Shown in pieces: positions 10,962 through 18,999 of a DNA stretch of 64,000 bases; within the stretch, counting starts at the first letter, position 1, and every line of letters begins with the position of its first letter. The stretch is taken from the NCBI GenBank assembly GCA_020002185.1, contig JAHLWY010000227.1:17375-81374 (forward strand). Direction: 5' to 3'. The position numbers were made by a program, and so were the translations under genes. This stretch comes from Paraescarpia echinospica. Its lineage: Eukaryota > Annelida > Polychaeta > Sabellida > Siboglinidae. The notes under the pieces were generated by a model. That model was not told where the DNA came from and made no database searches. It worked only from the letters and a program-made list of their open reading frames with translations.

Positions 10962-11369
10962 CTACGCGGGAAATACGTCGTCGCTCGGCCTCTTTCGACG
11001 GCGCCTCTTCTTGCTGGCCGTCGCCGGCTTGCCGGGCGGCTTTATGCGTCGTCGTCGCTTTTTCGGCGGGGGCGGGGGGCTATTCAGCAGCCCGTCGAGA
11101 AGGTCGGCGCCCGCCTCCCTCGCACGCCTCTTTACCGCCTGTTTCAGATTACCGCCGGCGACGACGTCCTGCGCCACGCGCACGCCCGTCTTGAGCGCGC
11201 GCTTGCCCAGCGCCACGGCCCCTCTCTTGATAAGCGGCATGGCGCTTCGAAACAGGCTGCCGAAGAGATTACCCAGTCCGTGACCCCGCTGCGCTCGGGC
11301 GCCTACGAACACCGGCAGGCCACCGCCGACCTGCCGCGTGTAGTAGTCCTCGTACACGTTTCGCATCAT
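10962..11369 (-). CDS. PX/pVI-like basic core or membrane-lytic virion protein
   Basis: A 135-residue open frame from the ATG at 11369 (a second ATG follows directly). Residues 20-75 hold a glycine-rich then amphipathic stretch with GLGNLFGSLFRSAMPLIKRG, like the adenovirus pX/pVI-type virion proteins described in Polintons. This is followed by a five-proline run (residues 98-102) and two Lys/Arg clusters (KKRRRR, KKRRRRKR), as for a nucleic-acid-binding core protein with nuclear localisation signals. The longer frame upstream to 11681 is an alternative-frame shadow of the penton gene. It starts two bases after the penton stop. The frame is intact; function is assigned by similarity of composition and gene order. 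Confidence 0.8.
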   Translation of the reverse strand: MMRNVYEDYYTRQVGGGLPVFVGARAQRGHGLGNLFGSLFRSAMPLIKRGAVALGKRALKTGVRVAQDVVAGGNLKQAVKRRAREAGADLLDGLLNSPPPPPKKRRRRIKPPGKPATASKKRRRRKRPSDDVFPA

Positions 11370-11371
11370 CG

Positions 11372-12217
11372 TCAGAACAGTTTCGACTTGCGGCGTCGGA
11401 CGTGAAGCGTCGTCACGACTTTTCCGTTCTCGAATGGTATCGACTGACCGAGGTCGTCTCTTATATCTATCTCGATCGAATCGAATTGGCGCCGCAGGAG
11501 CGGCGCGTATTGGACGCGGTCGAAGATGTTCGATACGATGCTGCCGTTCAAACCGTGGGCGGGGACGGCTCGGATGAGGGGGGCAAATACGTCGCCGACG
11601 ATGCGCGTCTCCACGATGTCCGTGTACACGAACAGGGTGTCGACGCCGCCGCTCAGGTCCACCGGGTGGTCCGCCTCGCACTCGAACATGTACCCCGGGG
11701 GCAGGGAGCCGCCGTCCGCGGGCGACCCGTAACTCGCGATATAGTTCGACTCGAAGCCTAGTATCTGTTTCAGGCGCCCGTCCCGCGGCATGTTAATTTC
11801 GACGCCCGGCGATAGAAGCAACGTCATCCGATTAGTGATGGCGCTGTACACTATTCGCACCTTGACCGTGTCGGTGCTCAGTTTCGTCAACGCCTCGTTG
11901 ATTTTGCGCATCAGCTTTTTGGCGTTGCTGTAAAAGCCGGGCGGAATGTTGGCCTGCCGGGCAATTTTTCCCCCGTCCTCGGTGGTGAAAAAGCCCACCT
12001 CCCCCCTCTCGCACGCCACGAAGAAGTAGGAGTCCACCGGCCTCACATTGTACCAGCTATGCCTGTACTGTAGCGACACCAGCCCGCATTCCCACTCCCC
12101 CAACTGGTCGACGCGCTGCGGCAGATTCGTCGTGTAGTGCGTCAACGTGTTTTCGGGGTGCGCCTTCATAGACGCGTTGCTCGGCAAGGTGACGTAAAAG
12201 TCAGACGACGACGCCAT
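11372..12217 (-). CDS. Minor capsid (penton-like) protein
   Basis: Intact 281-residue frame from ATG 12217 to TGA 11372-11374. It belongs to the Polinton minor capsid family, a single jelly-roll penton homologue that occupies capsid vertices and is often annotated in animal genomes as an uncharacterised transposon-derived protein. Recognisable parts: an N-terminal block around LPSNASMKAHPENTLTHY, the WECGLVSLQY segment, a middle part with KVRIVYS, and VYTDIVETRIVGDVFAPL near residue 195. The C-terminal 70 or so residues, which are missing in copies 2 and 3, are present here. The start overlaps the upstream membrane-protein gene by 17 bases. Confidence 0.88.
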   Translation of the reverse strand: MASSSDFYVTLPSNASMKAHPENTLTHYTTNLPQRVDQLGEWECGLVSLQYRHSWYNVRPVDSYFFVACERGEVGFFTTEDGGKIARQANIPPGFYSNAKKLMRKINEALTKLSTDTVKVRIVYSAITNRMTLLLSPGVEINMPRDGRLKQILGFESNYIASYGSPADGGSLPPGYMFECEADHPVDLSGGVDTLFVYTDIVETRIVGDVFAPLIRAVPAHGLNGSIVSNIFDRVQYAPLLRRQFDSIEIDIRDDLGQSIPFENGKVVTTLHVRRRKSKLF

Positions 12218-12527
12218 CGCGCCTCCTCATAGACGGACTCGGCAGTAGGTAGCCGAGGCAACTACTCAGCAGCGCCGTCCACAGGTTGGAGTCGCCCGTG
12301 CCGCGCGTTAGATTGTATATACTGACGACGATCACCGTGTACAGGACGACGATCTGGCACAGGAAGACGATCTCGGCCTTAGGGCATTCGTTGCCGCAGA
12401 GACGCCAAGGAACGCTCGTGACGGAGGAGGCGTCGACGGCATCGGGCGCACCCACAGAGACGCATGAGTCGTCGGCGGGTGTAGCGACAAATGCGCCTGA
12501 GTCGACGGCGGTGGGCGGCTTCTGCAT
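12201..12527 (-). CDS. Conserved small membrane protein (TM2) upstream of penton
   Basis: Open frame of 108 residues, ATG at 12527. The N-terminal 40 residues are variable and Ser/Asp/Val-rich. The C-terminal 65 are strongly conserved with copies 2 and 3: WRLCGNECPKAEIVFLCQIV, then a clear membrane segment (about residues 53-71), YNLTRG, then a second hydrophobic stretch with LWTALLSSCLGYLLPSPSM. Cys44, Cys48 and Cys57 are shared in all three copies. It always sits directly upstream of and overlapping the penton gene, suggesting a virion or membrane role tied to it. I do not recognise a named family; function is unknown. Confidence 0.75.
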   Translation of the reverse strand: MQKPPTAVDSGAFVATPADDSCVSVGAPDAVDASSVTSVPWRLCGNECPKAEIVFLCQIVVLYTVIVVSIYNLTRGTGDSNLWTALLSSCLGYLLPSPSMRRRDGVVV

Positions 12528-12958
12528 TGGCTGCTACTGCTGCTGCTGCTGTCGTCTCGTCCGTACACATCGCGCTACTGCCGTCCGACGCTACGGCGTC
12601 GTTCCTTTATCCGCGCAGACACACCATAGAGCGAGTTCGTCGACGGGCGTGGGGGCGACGGCGGTGTTGGTGGCGCGGCCCTCTTCTCCTCTGCAGTCTA
12701 CTAATACAGCACGGTCCCCTTACAAAAAAAAACGAAAAGCCGTTGCACAGTCCCGCCTCGTGCAGTCGCCAGCACCCCGCGTGGCGCATCCAACGCGTCG
12801 TCATCCCTTATAGGTCAAGCAGATAAAAATCATAGAGCGAGTTCGCCGACGTTGCGGGCGACGTCGATAGCATCGGTCGCAGCGACAACGGTAGCGGCGC
12901 CGGCCGTTGGAAGAAAGTCGCCAGCGCTCTGCGTATTCCGTCCAACAGCGCGTCACCA
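12528..12958. repeat. intergenic spacer with duplicated segment
   Basis: No conserved gene is seen. Two related stretches lie here: CATAGAGCGAGTTCG begins at about 12627 and again at 12832, and each is followed by GGCGAC-rich sequence and by a version of GTCGCCAGC...CCTTATAG (about 12768-12812 and 12915-12972). The second overlaps the integrase 3' end, so the integrase tail and spacer appear to have been partly duplicated. A (TGC)n run lies at 12535-12551. Confidence 0.55.
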
Positions 12959-13876
12959 TCAGCCCTTATAGTCCACGAGCTCCTTGGCGTCGATCCAACT
13001 ATTAAACGAGGCCGGATAGCCGAACCATTTGACGAGCACCTCTTCGCCCTTACCGCGTCGTCGACGACGTCTCTGTAGAACGGCTTCTACCCGATATAGT
13101 TTGTCCTTCTCAACGATCACTTTTTGACACCCTCCGCCACCGTACAGACGCTGCCACACGCTCTCCTGATTCGACGCGTCGACGCTTGCCGGCGTCCTAC
13201 CGATGCTTCGATGGTAGGCGTTGTTGTACGACCGCACGAAGTCCTGCAACGGCTCCACGAACCTCAGCGTCTGATGCTTCGTGAAGTACAGCCACATGCG
13301 CGTCTTCAGCGTACGATTGAATCGCTCCACGACGCTCGCCTTCGTCTCCTCGTTGTGCGTCACGAAATGGTGGACGCCGCGCGCCTTCACAAGCGTCTGA
13401 AGGGGCCTGTTCAGAAACTCCGTCCCCTTGTCGGTCTGCAGGACGTGCGGCGGCGGCGATGACAGCAGCCCCTCGAAGGCCGCGACGAGCGCCGGACCGG
13501 ATTTGCGCTTCAACGGAACGCACCACGCCCGCTTCGAGAAGACGTCGATGACCGTCAATAGGAACGCTATGCCGTCGTTGTGCTTTTTCAGTTTAGCCAC
13601 GTCGACGAGATCGGCTTGCCACTGCTGGTTTCGACCGCCCACGATAACGCGACGTCGCTTAAATCGGCGCCTAACCGGCTTGTGAAGCGTATAGGCGTCC
13701 TGCGCCGCCAGCCACCGCCCGACGACCGGCTTGGGCACCGCGGCCGACCGGCGCAACGCGTCGACGCCGCCTTAACTGCCTGCCCGTTTCGGGTCGAAGT
13801 AGGCGCGCTTCAGTAGGCCGTCGCGTTGTTGGCGCTCTCGTTGCGCACCACGACCCCGCCGGGGCACCACCGCCAT
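12959..13876 (-). pseudogene. Retroviral-type integrase with chromodomain
   Basis: Polinton integrase (rve family), which inserts the element into chromosomes. By alignment with copy 3 it starts at ATG 13876 (306 codons including stop). The catalytic triad is visible: Asp89 in QADLVDV, Asp149 in LQTDKGTEF and Glu184 in SVVERFNRT, the last two about 35 apart. The C-terminus has a chromodomain-like end with VLVKWFGYPASFNSWIDAKE, as in Polinton integrases that read chromatin. Defects: an in-frame TAA at codon 35 (13772-13774), where copy 3 has a Tyr codon, and loss of the SH3-like linker near 13117-13137 that copy 3 retains. Downstream of codon 35 the frame is open, so decay is mild. Confidence 0.9.
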
Positions 13877-13986
13877 GGAGCGCGCGGCGACGACGACGAT
13901 ACGGCGAACAAGAGGGCGGCGACGATGACCGCCGCAATTACGACGGCTACGACGATGACGAGTACTGATCTTCGGGCGGGCGGCAT
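13810..13986 (-). CDS. 58-aa single-pass membrane protein (TM1) overlapping integrase
   Basis: A 58-codon frame from ATG 13986 to TGA 13810-13812. Residues 8-30 are an unbroken run of Val, Ile, Ala and Leu (MPPARRSVLVIVVAVVIAAV onward), preceded by two Arg, giving an N-terminal membrane anchor. The tail holds WRWCPGGVVVRNES. Copy 3 has a gene of exactly the same length at 35908-36084 with the same layout and a matching WCP-GVV-RNES motif, although the hydrophobic part has diverged. The last 67 bases overlap the integrase start in another frame. No known family recognised; a virion membrane or assembly role is possible. Confidence 0.75.
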   Translation of the reverse strand: MPPARRSVLVIVVAVVIAAVIVAALLFAVSSSSPRAPWRWCPGGVVVRNESANNATAY

Positions 13987-14000
13987 CCTCTACGGGCGCG

Positions 14001-14711
14001 CTAAAAGCTGGACCACGGCATACGCTCGACGGACCGAGTGCGCCCCTTTCGCTTCTGCTCGCGCTCGACGGACCGAGTGCGCCCCTTTCGCTTCTGCTCG
14101 CGCTGTATATACGCCCGACGCTGGGGATTGCCGACGAATTCCATAGGGACGTTCAGCCGCCTTATATGGTCGCCGAACGCTTCCCAGCCAACCGGCGCGG
14201 GGGACCTCTTACGCGTTCGCATGAGATCGTTCACGAGATCTACCATATTGCTTCCGGCGATAGGCGTACCGTCGTACACGAGCTCCGCTCGATCGTTCCA
14301 GCGAATCAGCGGGTCGGCCTTCAGTCGCGTCAACAGGAGACAGGCCTTTTCTTTCAGCACTTTCGGTACGCTCTTCACGACCTCGCTCTCCATCTCCCCC
14401 GGTAATTGATCGGACGTAGGCGGCGGCGGCGGCGGCGGCGCCTGATCGGACGACGACTCGTTCTTCACTACGGACACGCGCATCGGCTGCTGCGCGCGAG
14501 ACGCCTCCATAGCGTTGTAACGACTCAGCAGTTGATTGTACGCCGCCACCTTTTCGCCTTCGGATAAATCTGCACGCTCGAGAACGGCTTTCATATCGCC
14601 GTCCAGGCTACTCATCACACGCGACGTGGTCGTGGTCGGTTGCGATAGTAACGGAAGTAGACGCTCCACCAACCGGGGGTCTACCAGCGCCATCTTCTTC
14701 GCGTGCTGCAT
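14001..14711 (-). CDS. Proline-rich conserved Polinton protein (core-like)
   Basis: Intact 236-residue frame from ATG 14711. The N-terminal part (ALVDPRLVERLLPLLSQP) is followed by a helical region, a run of seven prolines near residue 96, then a C-terminal conserved domain containing RAELVYDGTPIAGSNMVDLV and PVGWEAFGDHIRRLNVPMEF, and a basic tail. Copy 3 carries the same protein. The ATG overlaps the previous gene's TGA (TGATG), suggesting termination-reinitiation or close transcription. A 39-bp tandem duplication near the 3' end (about 14026-14103) doubles a 13-residue basic block (REQKRKGRTRSVE). The family recurs in Polinton-like elements without established function; a genome-associated core protein is plausible. 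Confidence 0.75.
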   Translation of the reverse strand: MQHAKKMALVDPRLVERLLPLLSQPTTTTSRVMSSLDGDMKAVLERADLSEGEKVAAYNQLLSRYNAMEASRAQQPMRVSVVKNESSSDQAPPPPPPPTSDQLPGEMESEVVKSVPKVLKEKACLLLTRLKADPLIRWNDRAELVYDGTPIAGSNMVDLVNDLMRTRKRSPAPVGWEAFGDHIRRLNVPMEFVGNPQRRAYIQREQKRKGRTRSVEREQKRKGRTRSVERMPWSSF

Positions 14712-15055
14712 CAACCGAAAGCCTGCCTGAGGAGGGGCAGAAAGGTGCTCGCCAACGGCGCCAGCAGCGCCGTCAGAAACGCGCCCGAACCCGTCTGCAG
14801 GACGGCCCTCTTCCGTTTGAAGGGTACTTTTTTCGACGCTAACTTGCGCAAATTGTTCCTGTACTTTATCAGCACTTTTCGGTTGTTAGGCGTCAATTTC
14901 ACGTTCCCTCGCAGAATGTTATACGCGCAGTCGGCCAGACTGCAGATGAGGTCGGCGTCCGCGTGAGTGATTACCGCCTTTCTCAGATTCGTATTCCCCT
15001 TGTAGCGGCGTAACAGCTGCAGGGCAAGGATGTGCCTCTTCACGCGCTCTGTCAT
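14711..15055 (-). CDS. Helix-rich basic protein with hydrophobic C-terminus
   Basis: Intact 114-residue frame (ATG 15055, TGA overlapping the next ATG). Lys/Arg-rich helices hold the segments LICSLADCAYNILRGNVKLT and KVLIKYRNNLRKLASKK, and the last 25 residues are glycine- and leucine-rich and hydrophobic (GSGAFLTALLAPLASTFLPL). Copy 3 has the same protein at high similarity. It lies between ATPase and the proline-rich protein in both copies, and its promoter appears to be the TATA box on the ATPase stop codon. It resembles small virion/DNA-binding proteins found in Polintons and adintoviruses; the exact role is not established. Confidence 0.75.
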   Translation of the reverse strand: MTERVKRHILALQLLRRYKGNTNLRKAVITHADADLICSLADCAYNILRGNVKLTPNNRKVLIKYRNNLRKLASKKVPFKRKRAVLQTGSGAFLTALLAPLASTFLPLLRQAFG

Positions 15056-15090
15056 CCTGTCGAATGACGGAGGCCGCGGCGCGCCCCGCC

Positions 15091-15099
15091 TTTTTTATA
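15091..15099 (-). promoter_or_regulatory. TATA box for the helix-rich gene
   Basis: On the minus strand TATAAAAAA overlaps the TAA stop of the ATPase and lies about 36-44 bases before the ATG at 15055. Copy 3 has TATAAAA in the same place (34809-34815), also overlapping the ATPase stop. Conservation in two diverged copies supports a real promoter. Confidence 0.65.
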
Positions 15100-15770
15100 G
15101 TCTCGTCGGCACATAGACGTACTGAACGGGGTCGTCGGGGAAAATTTCCGTACGCAGGCGCATGGTTTCCGGCGTTTCCTGTTTCAGATCCACCAAGAGG
15201 TAACCGTAAGCAGCCGACGTGGCATCTTTGTACGCCTCCACCATGTAGTTGATACCGCCCGGGTACATCTGCTTCGCCAGGTGACCTACTTGGCCAGCGT
15301 CCCGGGGACTCTTGGAAGAGGACCATATACTGCGCGTTTAAACTGATTGTGCGATTTTCTTTCCCTTTCGGAAAGAGATTCTGCAAAAGCTGTACGACGG
15401 ACGCGTTGCAGTGGTGACTTTTTTTAGTAAACAAAGTCGTGACGCTACTATTGGTCTCCGACATAAGGTCATCGAGCACTAGAAGCGTCCTCGTTTATGT
15501 GTCCAGAAGCGACGGATCCGGCAAACCGTATACAAATTCTACGCCGGCCATCGAGTCGTAAGCGGTCTGCCACTGGCCGTAACATCACAGAATTTTCTCC
15601 GGTGGCGGCGAAATCATACACGAAGCAAACTTTAACAGGCGTACAACGAAAGTAGTCTTCCCGCACCCCGTAGGGCCGGACACTATACACGTAAAAGGGT
15701 GCTTCCACTTTCCGTCCATAGCGACATCTGGTGCGCCGACAACGTCACAATTGCCTATATGCACCACCAT
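15095..15770 (-). pseudogene. FtsK/HerA-type genome-packaging ATPase, broken
   Basis: A32-like ATPase that would pump the element's DNA into capsids. From ATG 15770 the Walker A motif GPTGCGKT (residues 32-39) is clear, and the Walker B region LLVLDDLMSE follows near 15465. Defects: TGA at 15585-15587 where copy 3 has a Trp codon, TAA at 15495-15497, and a frameshift at about 15300-15320, after which the conserved C-terminal part ending VYVPTRL continues in a different frame to TAA 15095-15097. It is the outermost gene of the minus-strand block, next to the element end. Confidence 0.9.
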
Positions 15771-15794
15771 CGACGTTTTTCAGTCACTAGGGGT

Positions 15795-15914
15795 ATAACC
15801 ATTACATAACCTTTTAGCTATTGCTAGTGCTACCCTCTAGTGAATGCGCTACTCATAACCATTACATAACCTTTTAGTTATTGCTAGTGCTACCCTCTAG
15901 TGATTGCGCTACTC
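15795..15914. repeat. 60-bp tandem duplication near the element end
   Basis: ATAACCATTACATAACCTTT begins at 15795 and 15855, with two nearly identical 60-bp units containing GCTAGTGCTACCCTCTAGTG. Similar wording (GTGCT...GCGCCTCTAG) occurs at the matching end of copy 3 (33450-33580). These may be subterminal repeats of the element. Confidence 0.7.
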
Positions 15915-16192
15915 ATTTGTTACTAATTAGTACTTACTTAATTACCCTAATTTTTTTTACCTAATTAGTACCTGATTAGTCACTAGAGGCCGATATTTAC
16001 CCTATTTATTTCCCTTATTAGTGCCTCATTAGTTAGTATAGGGCGACACCCTCTTTCTCATGACCCCCATCAATCACTTTGACGTTTACTCTCATCTCTA
16101 GTTCTAAAAAACGTAAGAATTATACTTATAAAAAACTCAAAAGCCTTTGATCTTAGGTCACTTCCGTGGATGGCGAGACCCGAACCACTACT
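15915..16192. other. AT-rich boundary region, no gene
   Basis: Between the Polinton subterminal repeats and the left arm of the giant inverted repeat. It contains several ATTAGTNNCT...ATTAGT phrases (15925-16035). No open frame or recognisable element. The Polinton right end probably lies here, but I cannot place it. Confidence 0.5.
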
Positions 16193-16296
16193 GGGGTCGG
16201 TGACTCCTATTAAGACATGTCGCTATCACAAGAGCCACCCCATTACATAACAATAACATAGGTTATTTTAATCAACAATAAAGTTCATCTCAAACG

Positions 16297-16307
16297 TGTG
16301 TGTGTGT

Positions 16308-16400
<93 letters not shown>
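16297..16400. repeat. (GT)n microsatellite
   Basis: About 50 GT units with one GA interruption at about 16311. The counterpart in the right arm is the (CA)n tract at 54246-54325, with another shorter CA/CG-rich version at 53598-53648. Cysteine/valine frames here are repeat artefacts. Confidence 0.95.
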
Positions 16401-16404
<4 letters not shown>

Positions 16405-16749
16405 TGTGTGCGTTCGTGCATTCAAGTGTATTATTTTTTGTTTTGCATGTATGTATACACATGTATGCATTCTTACGCGTCTTTGTAATCTATTGCACAT
16501 TCTCATTACTTCATTTATTGTATGTTTCACAGACGTGTATAACGGTTTGATAGTGTGCATATATAACCGTATTTTTGTAAAAAAAATATTGTTCACATAT
16601 ATTGAAAAACCTCGCATACTGTGGGTGTATATCGTATCTTTAATTAAATCAGGCGTTTTATTTATAGCGTGTGACAAATTATATTTCAAACATTTCATTG
16701 CAAAGTCATGCTTAGTTCTGAAAGTATATATATGTTGTGTATTTCAAGT

Positions 16750-17470
16750 GGCGTAGTTGTGTATGTTATCTTTTAGAACAATTTGCATTTTAATAAATAA
16801 TCCGGTAGATTTTTGTGAATATATCTGAAGTAAAATGTTAACTCTTGTACCTCTAAGATGTATTCAACTTTTAACAGGTTCTGTTTTTAAGTCTACTGTT
16901 ACTTGAAATTGGAATGCTTTTCGCAGGCACGATTTTACTATGAAAACGGTTTTGCTAGCTTTTTCTCCATGTATAGTCTGATAAATCAGCTAGTTATCAA
17001 TCAAAAATTACTGTCGTTACAACTACGAAGTCCTATTTGCAAAATACACACCTACACATACTACTTAACTACCCCGTAGATGTTCATGTGTGATATCACT
17101 AAATAAATGTAACACACTGGACTGTCACTTTGCTATATACTTGAACACATACTATAATCGCGTCGATGTTCATGTTTAGTATAATTTCGTTAATGTAATA
17201 CAAAATGGACAGAAACAATTTACAAATATATAGTTAAGCGTCTACATAATAGTATACATGTTTTCTCGTGGTTAATGTTCACGTGTGGTCTGATTACATA
17301 CCATAACTTTGCTACGCTCGAAAATGCATGTTCACATGGGTTGATGTTCATGTACATTCTGGTTACTTTAATGTAACAAAATGGACCATGACTTTGCTAC
17401 GCTCCTGAATAATAAATATATACTCGGGTCGATTTGTTAATATTTTATTTACTATTGTTAGCTAAACACA
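16750..17470. repeat. degenerate tandem repeat around GATGTTCATGT
   Basis: No gene. From about 17070 to 17460 a unit of roughly 85-100 bp recurs four or five times, each beginning near GATGTTCATGT or AATGTTCACGT and containing a TTTGCTA(C/T) phrase and AAATGGAC/CACTGGAC. The right arm holds the same array reversed at about 52500-53060. Confidence 0.65.
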
Positions 17471-17564
17471 ATGTATTCGTACTTGACGTTTAACAACAAT
17501 TACGTAAATTCGGCTACTTTTTCGCAAATATCCGCTTGTTTTCCACGAATTCATGCATACATAC

Positions 17565-17870
17565 ACGCATGCACGCACACATATTATACATACATACAAA
17601 CATACATACATATATACAATACACATAAATACAAACATACATACACAAATACATACACACATACACAATACACACATACACACATACACACATACACACA
17701 TACACACATACACACATACACGCATACACGCATACACGCATACACGCATACACACATACACACATACACACATACACACATACACACATACACACATACA
17801 CACATACATGCATCATGTATGATGCATACATACATACATACATACATACATACATACATACATACATGCA
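17565..17870. repeat. (CACATACA)n / (CATA)n microsatellites
   Basis: Long CACACATA runs (about 17650-17810) followed by a pure (CATA)n run (17823-17868). The right arm has the reversed but much shorter tract at 52250-52400. ORFs here are Thr/His/Cys-repeat artefacts. Confidence 0.95.
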
Positions 17871-18018
17871 TACATACTTGCGTACACACGTACTACATAC
17901 GTACACACATACATACAAATAAACGTACGTGTATACACCGTACGTGCATACGTACAGAAACACACATACGTACGTAGTTTGCATGCATACAAACAAGCGC
18001 TAGTTCGACTGTAATTAA

Positions 18019-18066
18019 CTCACACTCACTCACTCACTCACTCACTCACTCACTCACTCACTCACA
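18019..18066. repeat. (TCAC)n microsatellite, left arm
   Basis: About 11 CACT units. The mirrored right-arm tract (GTGA)n at 52036-52146 is more than twice as long, showing independent slippage after the duplication. Confidence 0.95.
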
Positions 18067-18339
18067 CAACCCTAACTCAACTCAATCTGCCGCCACCAGT
18101 GCCTATATCATGTTTTTGCAGCATTTGTTTGATCGGCAATTCAGTCCATTCTGTAATGTTGTCGAGCTACATCTTTCTTGGTCTTCCTCAACACCTATCG
18201 CGGTGCCCTGAAGTATTTTTTTGGCGATGTGCGTTGGCTCGTGGTGTGTCCTTGCCATTGTGGCTTTGTTTTATCACAATAATATCACTAAAACTTATGT
18301 TTTCTATCGCCATTTTTCACGGATCATAAGGATGGATTG

Positions 18340-18960
18340 TTTAGAAGTAATTATACGAACGATCGAGAACAAAATGTGTACGTGGTACAAAGCATTTGTC
18401 TTGCTGAATATATTTATCTTAATGTGTTTATGATGTTGTTTTCAGGCGGTAGTGACGATGCGGAGGGATGCGTCCAGCCTTCAACAGCTTCTGGGCCACT
18501 CGAGTACAACCAGTTATATGGCATCACTCAGCCAACAACCGGTACCATTTTATTTTATTTTGAATCACTGCGTGTTTAATGTTGAAGCCCTCGAATCTGT
18601 GGAGAACCTCTATCATACATAGGCGCCACCATGTATAAATATTACACTTGACAAGGTATTGAACACATCATTAGGCAATGCTGCAACATTACGTAAACAA
18701 CTTTCACAAATCATATACGAACTCTCCAACAACGGTCTGACAGTGCAAGCAACATATGAAGAGTATCGTGCATGTGTTCTTAATATTATATTGTGCGATG
18801 CAGACAGCTGGACAACTTACACGGACGTTCCATTTGAGACATTAAACGACCAAACATTTATCAAATATCATGCGTTCTGGCCTGAATCCTCTCATCACAA
18901 TCAGGAGCACCGGACTGAATAACGCCTTTTTGATCACTTCAAACCGCAAGAACTAGCCTG
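18340..18960 (+). pseudogene. repeated exon-like segment with PPxY-type peptide (copy L1)
   Basis: A pyrimidine-rich tract and TTTTCAG (AG at 18444-18445) look like a splice acceptor. The frame after it reads GGSDDAEGCVQPSTASGPLE and on to a stop at 18577-18579. In other copies (43.7, 50.3 and 51.6 kb) this reads PPEY followed by Q/ELY, a PPxY-type motif. Another frame runs on to 18922 and encodes a segment with LSNNGLTVQ and CDADSWTTYTDVPFE that is also present in the right arm. No known protein recognised. It may be a captured or repeated exon of a membrane or signalling protein, or part of an unclassified repeat. Confidence 0.45.
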
Positions 18961-18999
18961 CGAGTTAAATCTGCAATTAGCTTTTAAAAACACGACCCG

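Larger units (their letters stand above)
6911..16100. mobile_element. Polinton/Maverick (adintovirus-like) element, copy 1
   Basis: A GC-rich block with the Polinton gene set: polymerase B on the + strand at the left, then protease, major capsid, PX-like protein, penton, membrane proteins, integrase and packaging ATPase on the minus strand. Genes abut or overlap by a few bases, as in a viral genome. The left end is cut inside the polymerase, where the palindrome and minisatellite begin. No matching terminal inverted repeat is visible; the right limit is estimated from the ATPase upstream region, just before the giant inverted repeat starts. The polymerase, protease, major capsid, integrase and ATPase are broken, so this copy is inactive. 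Confidence 0.9.

Noticed and set aside
9810..11405. 531-codon + strand frame
   Set aside because: It is antisense to the capsid and PX-like genes; the very GC-rich sequence makes stops rare on the opposite strand.
16285..17996. Cys/Val- and Thr/His-rich proteins
   Set aside because: Direct translation of GT/CA and CATA microsatellites.
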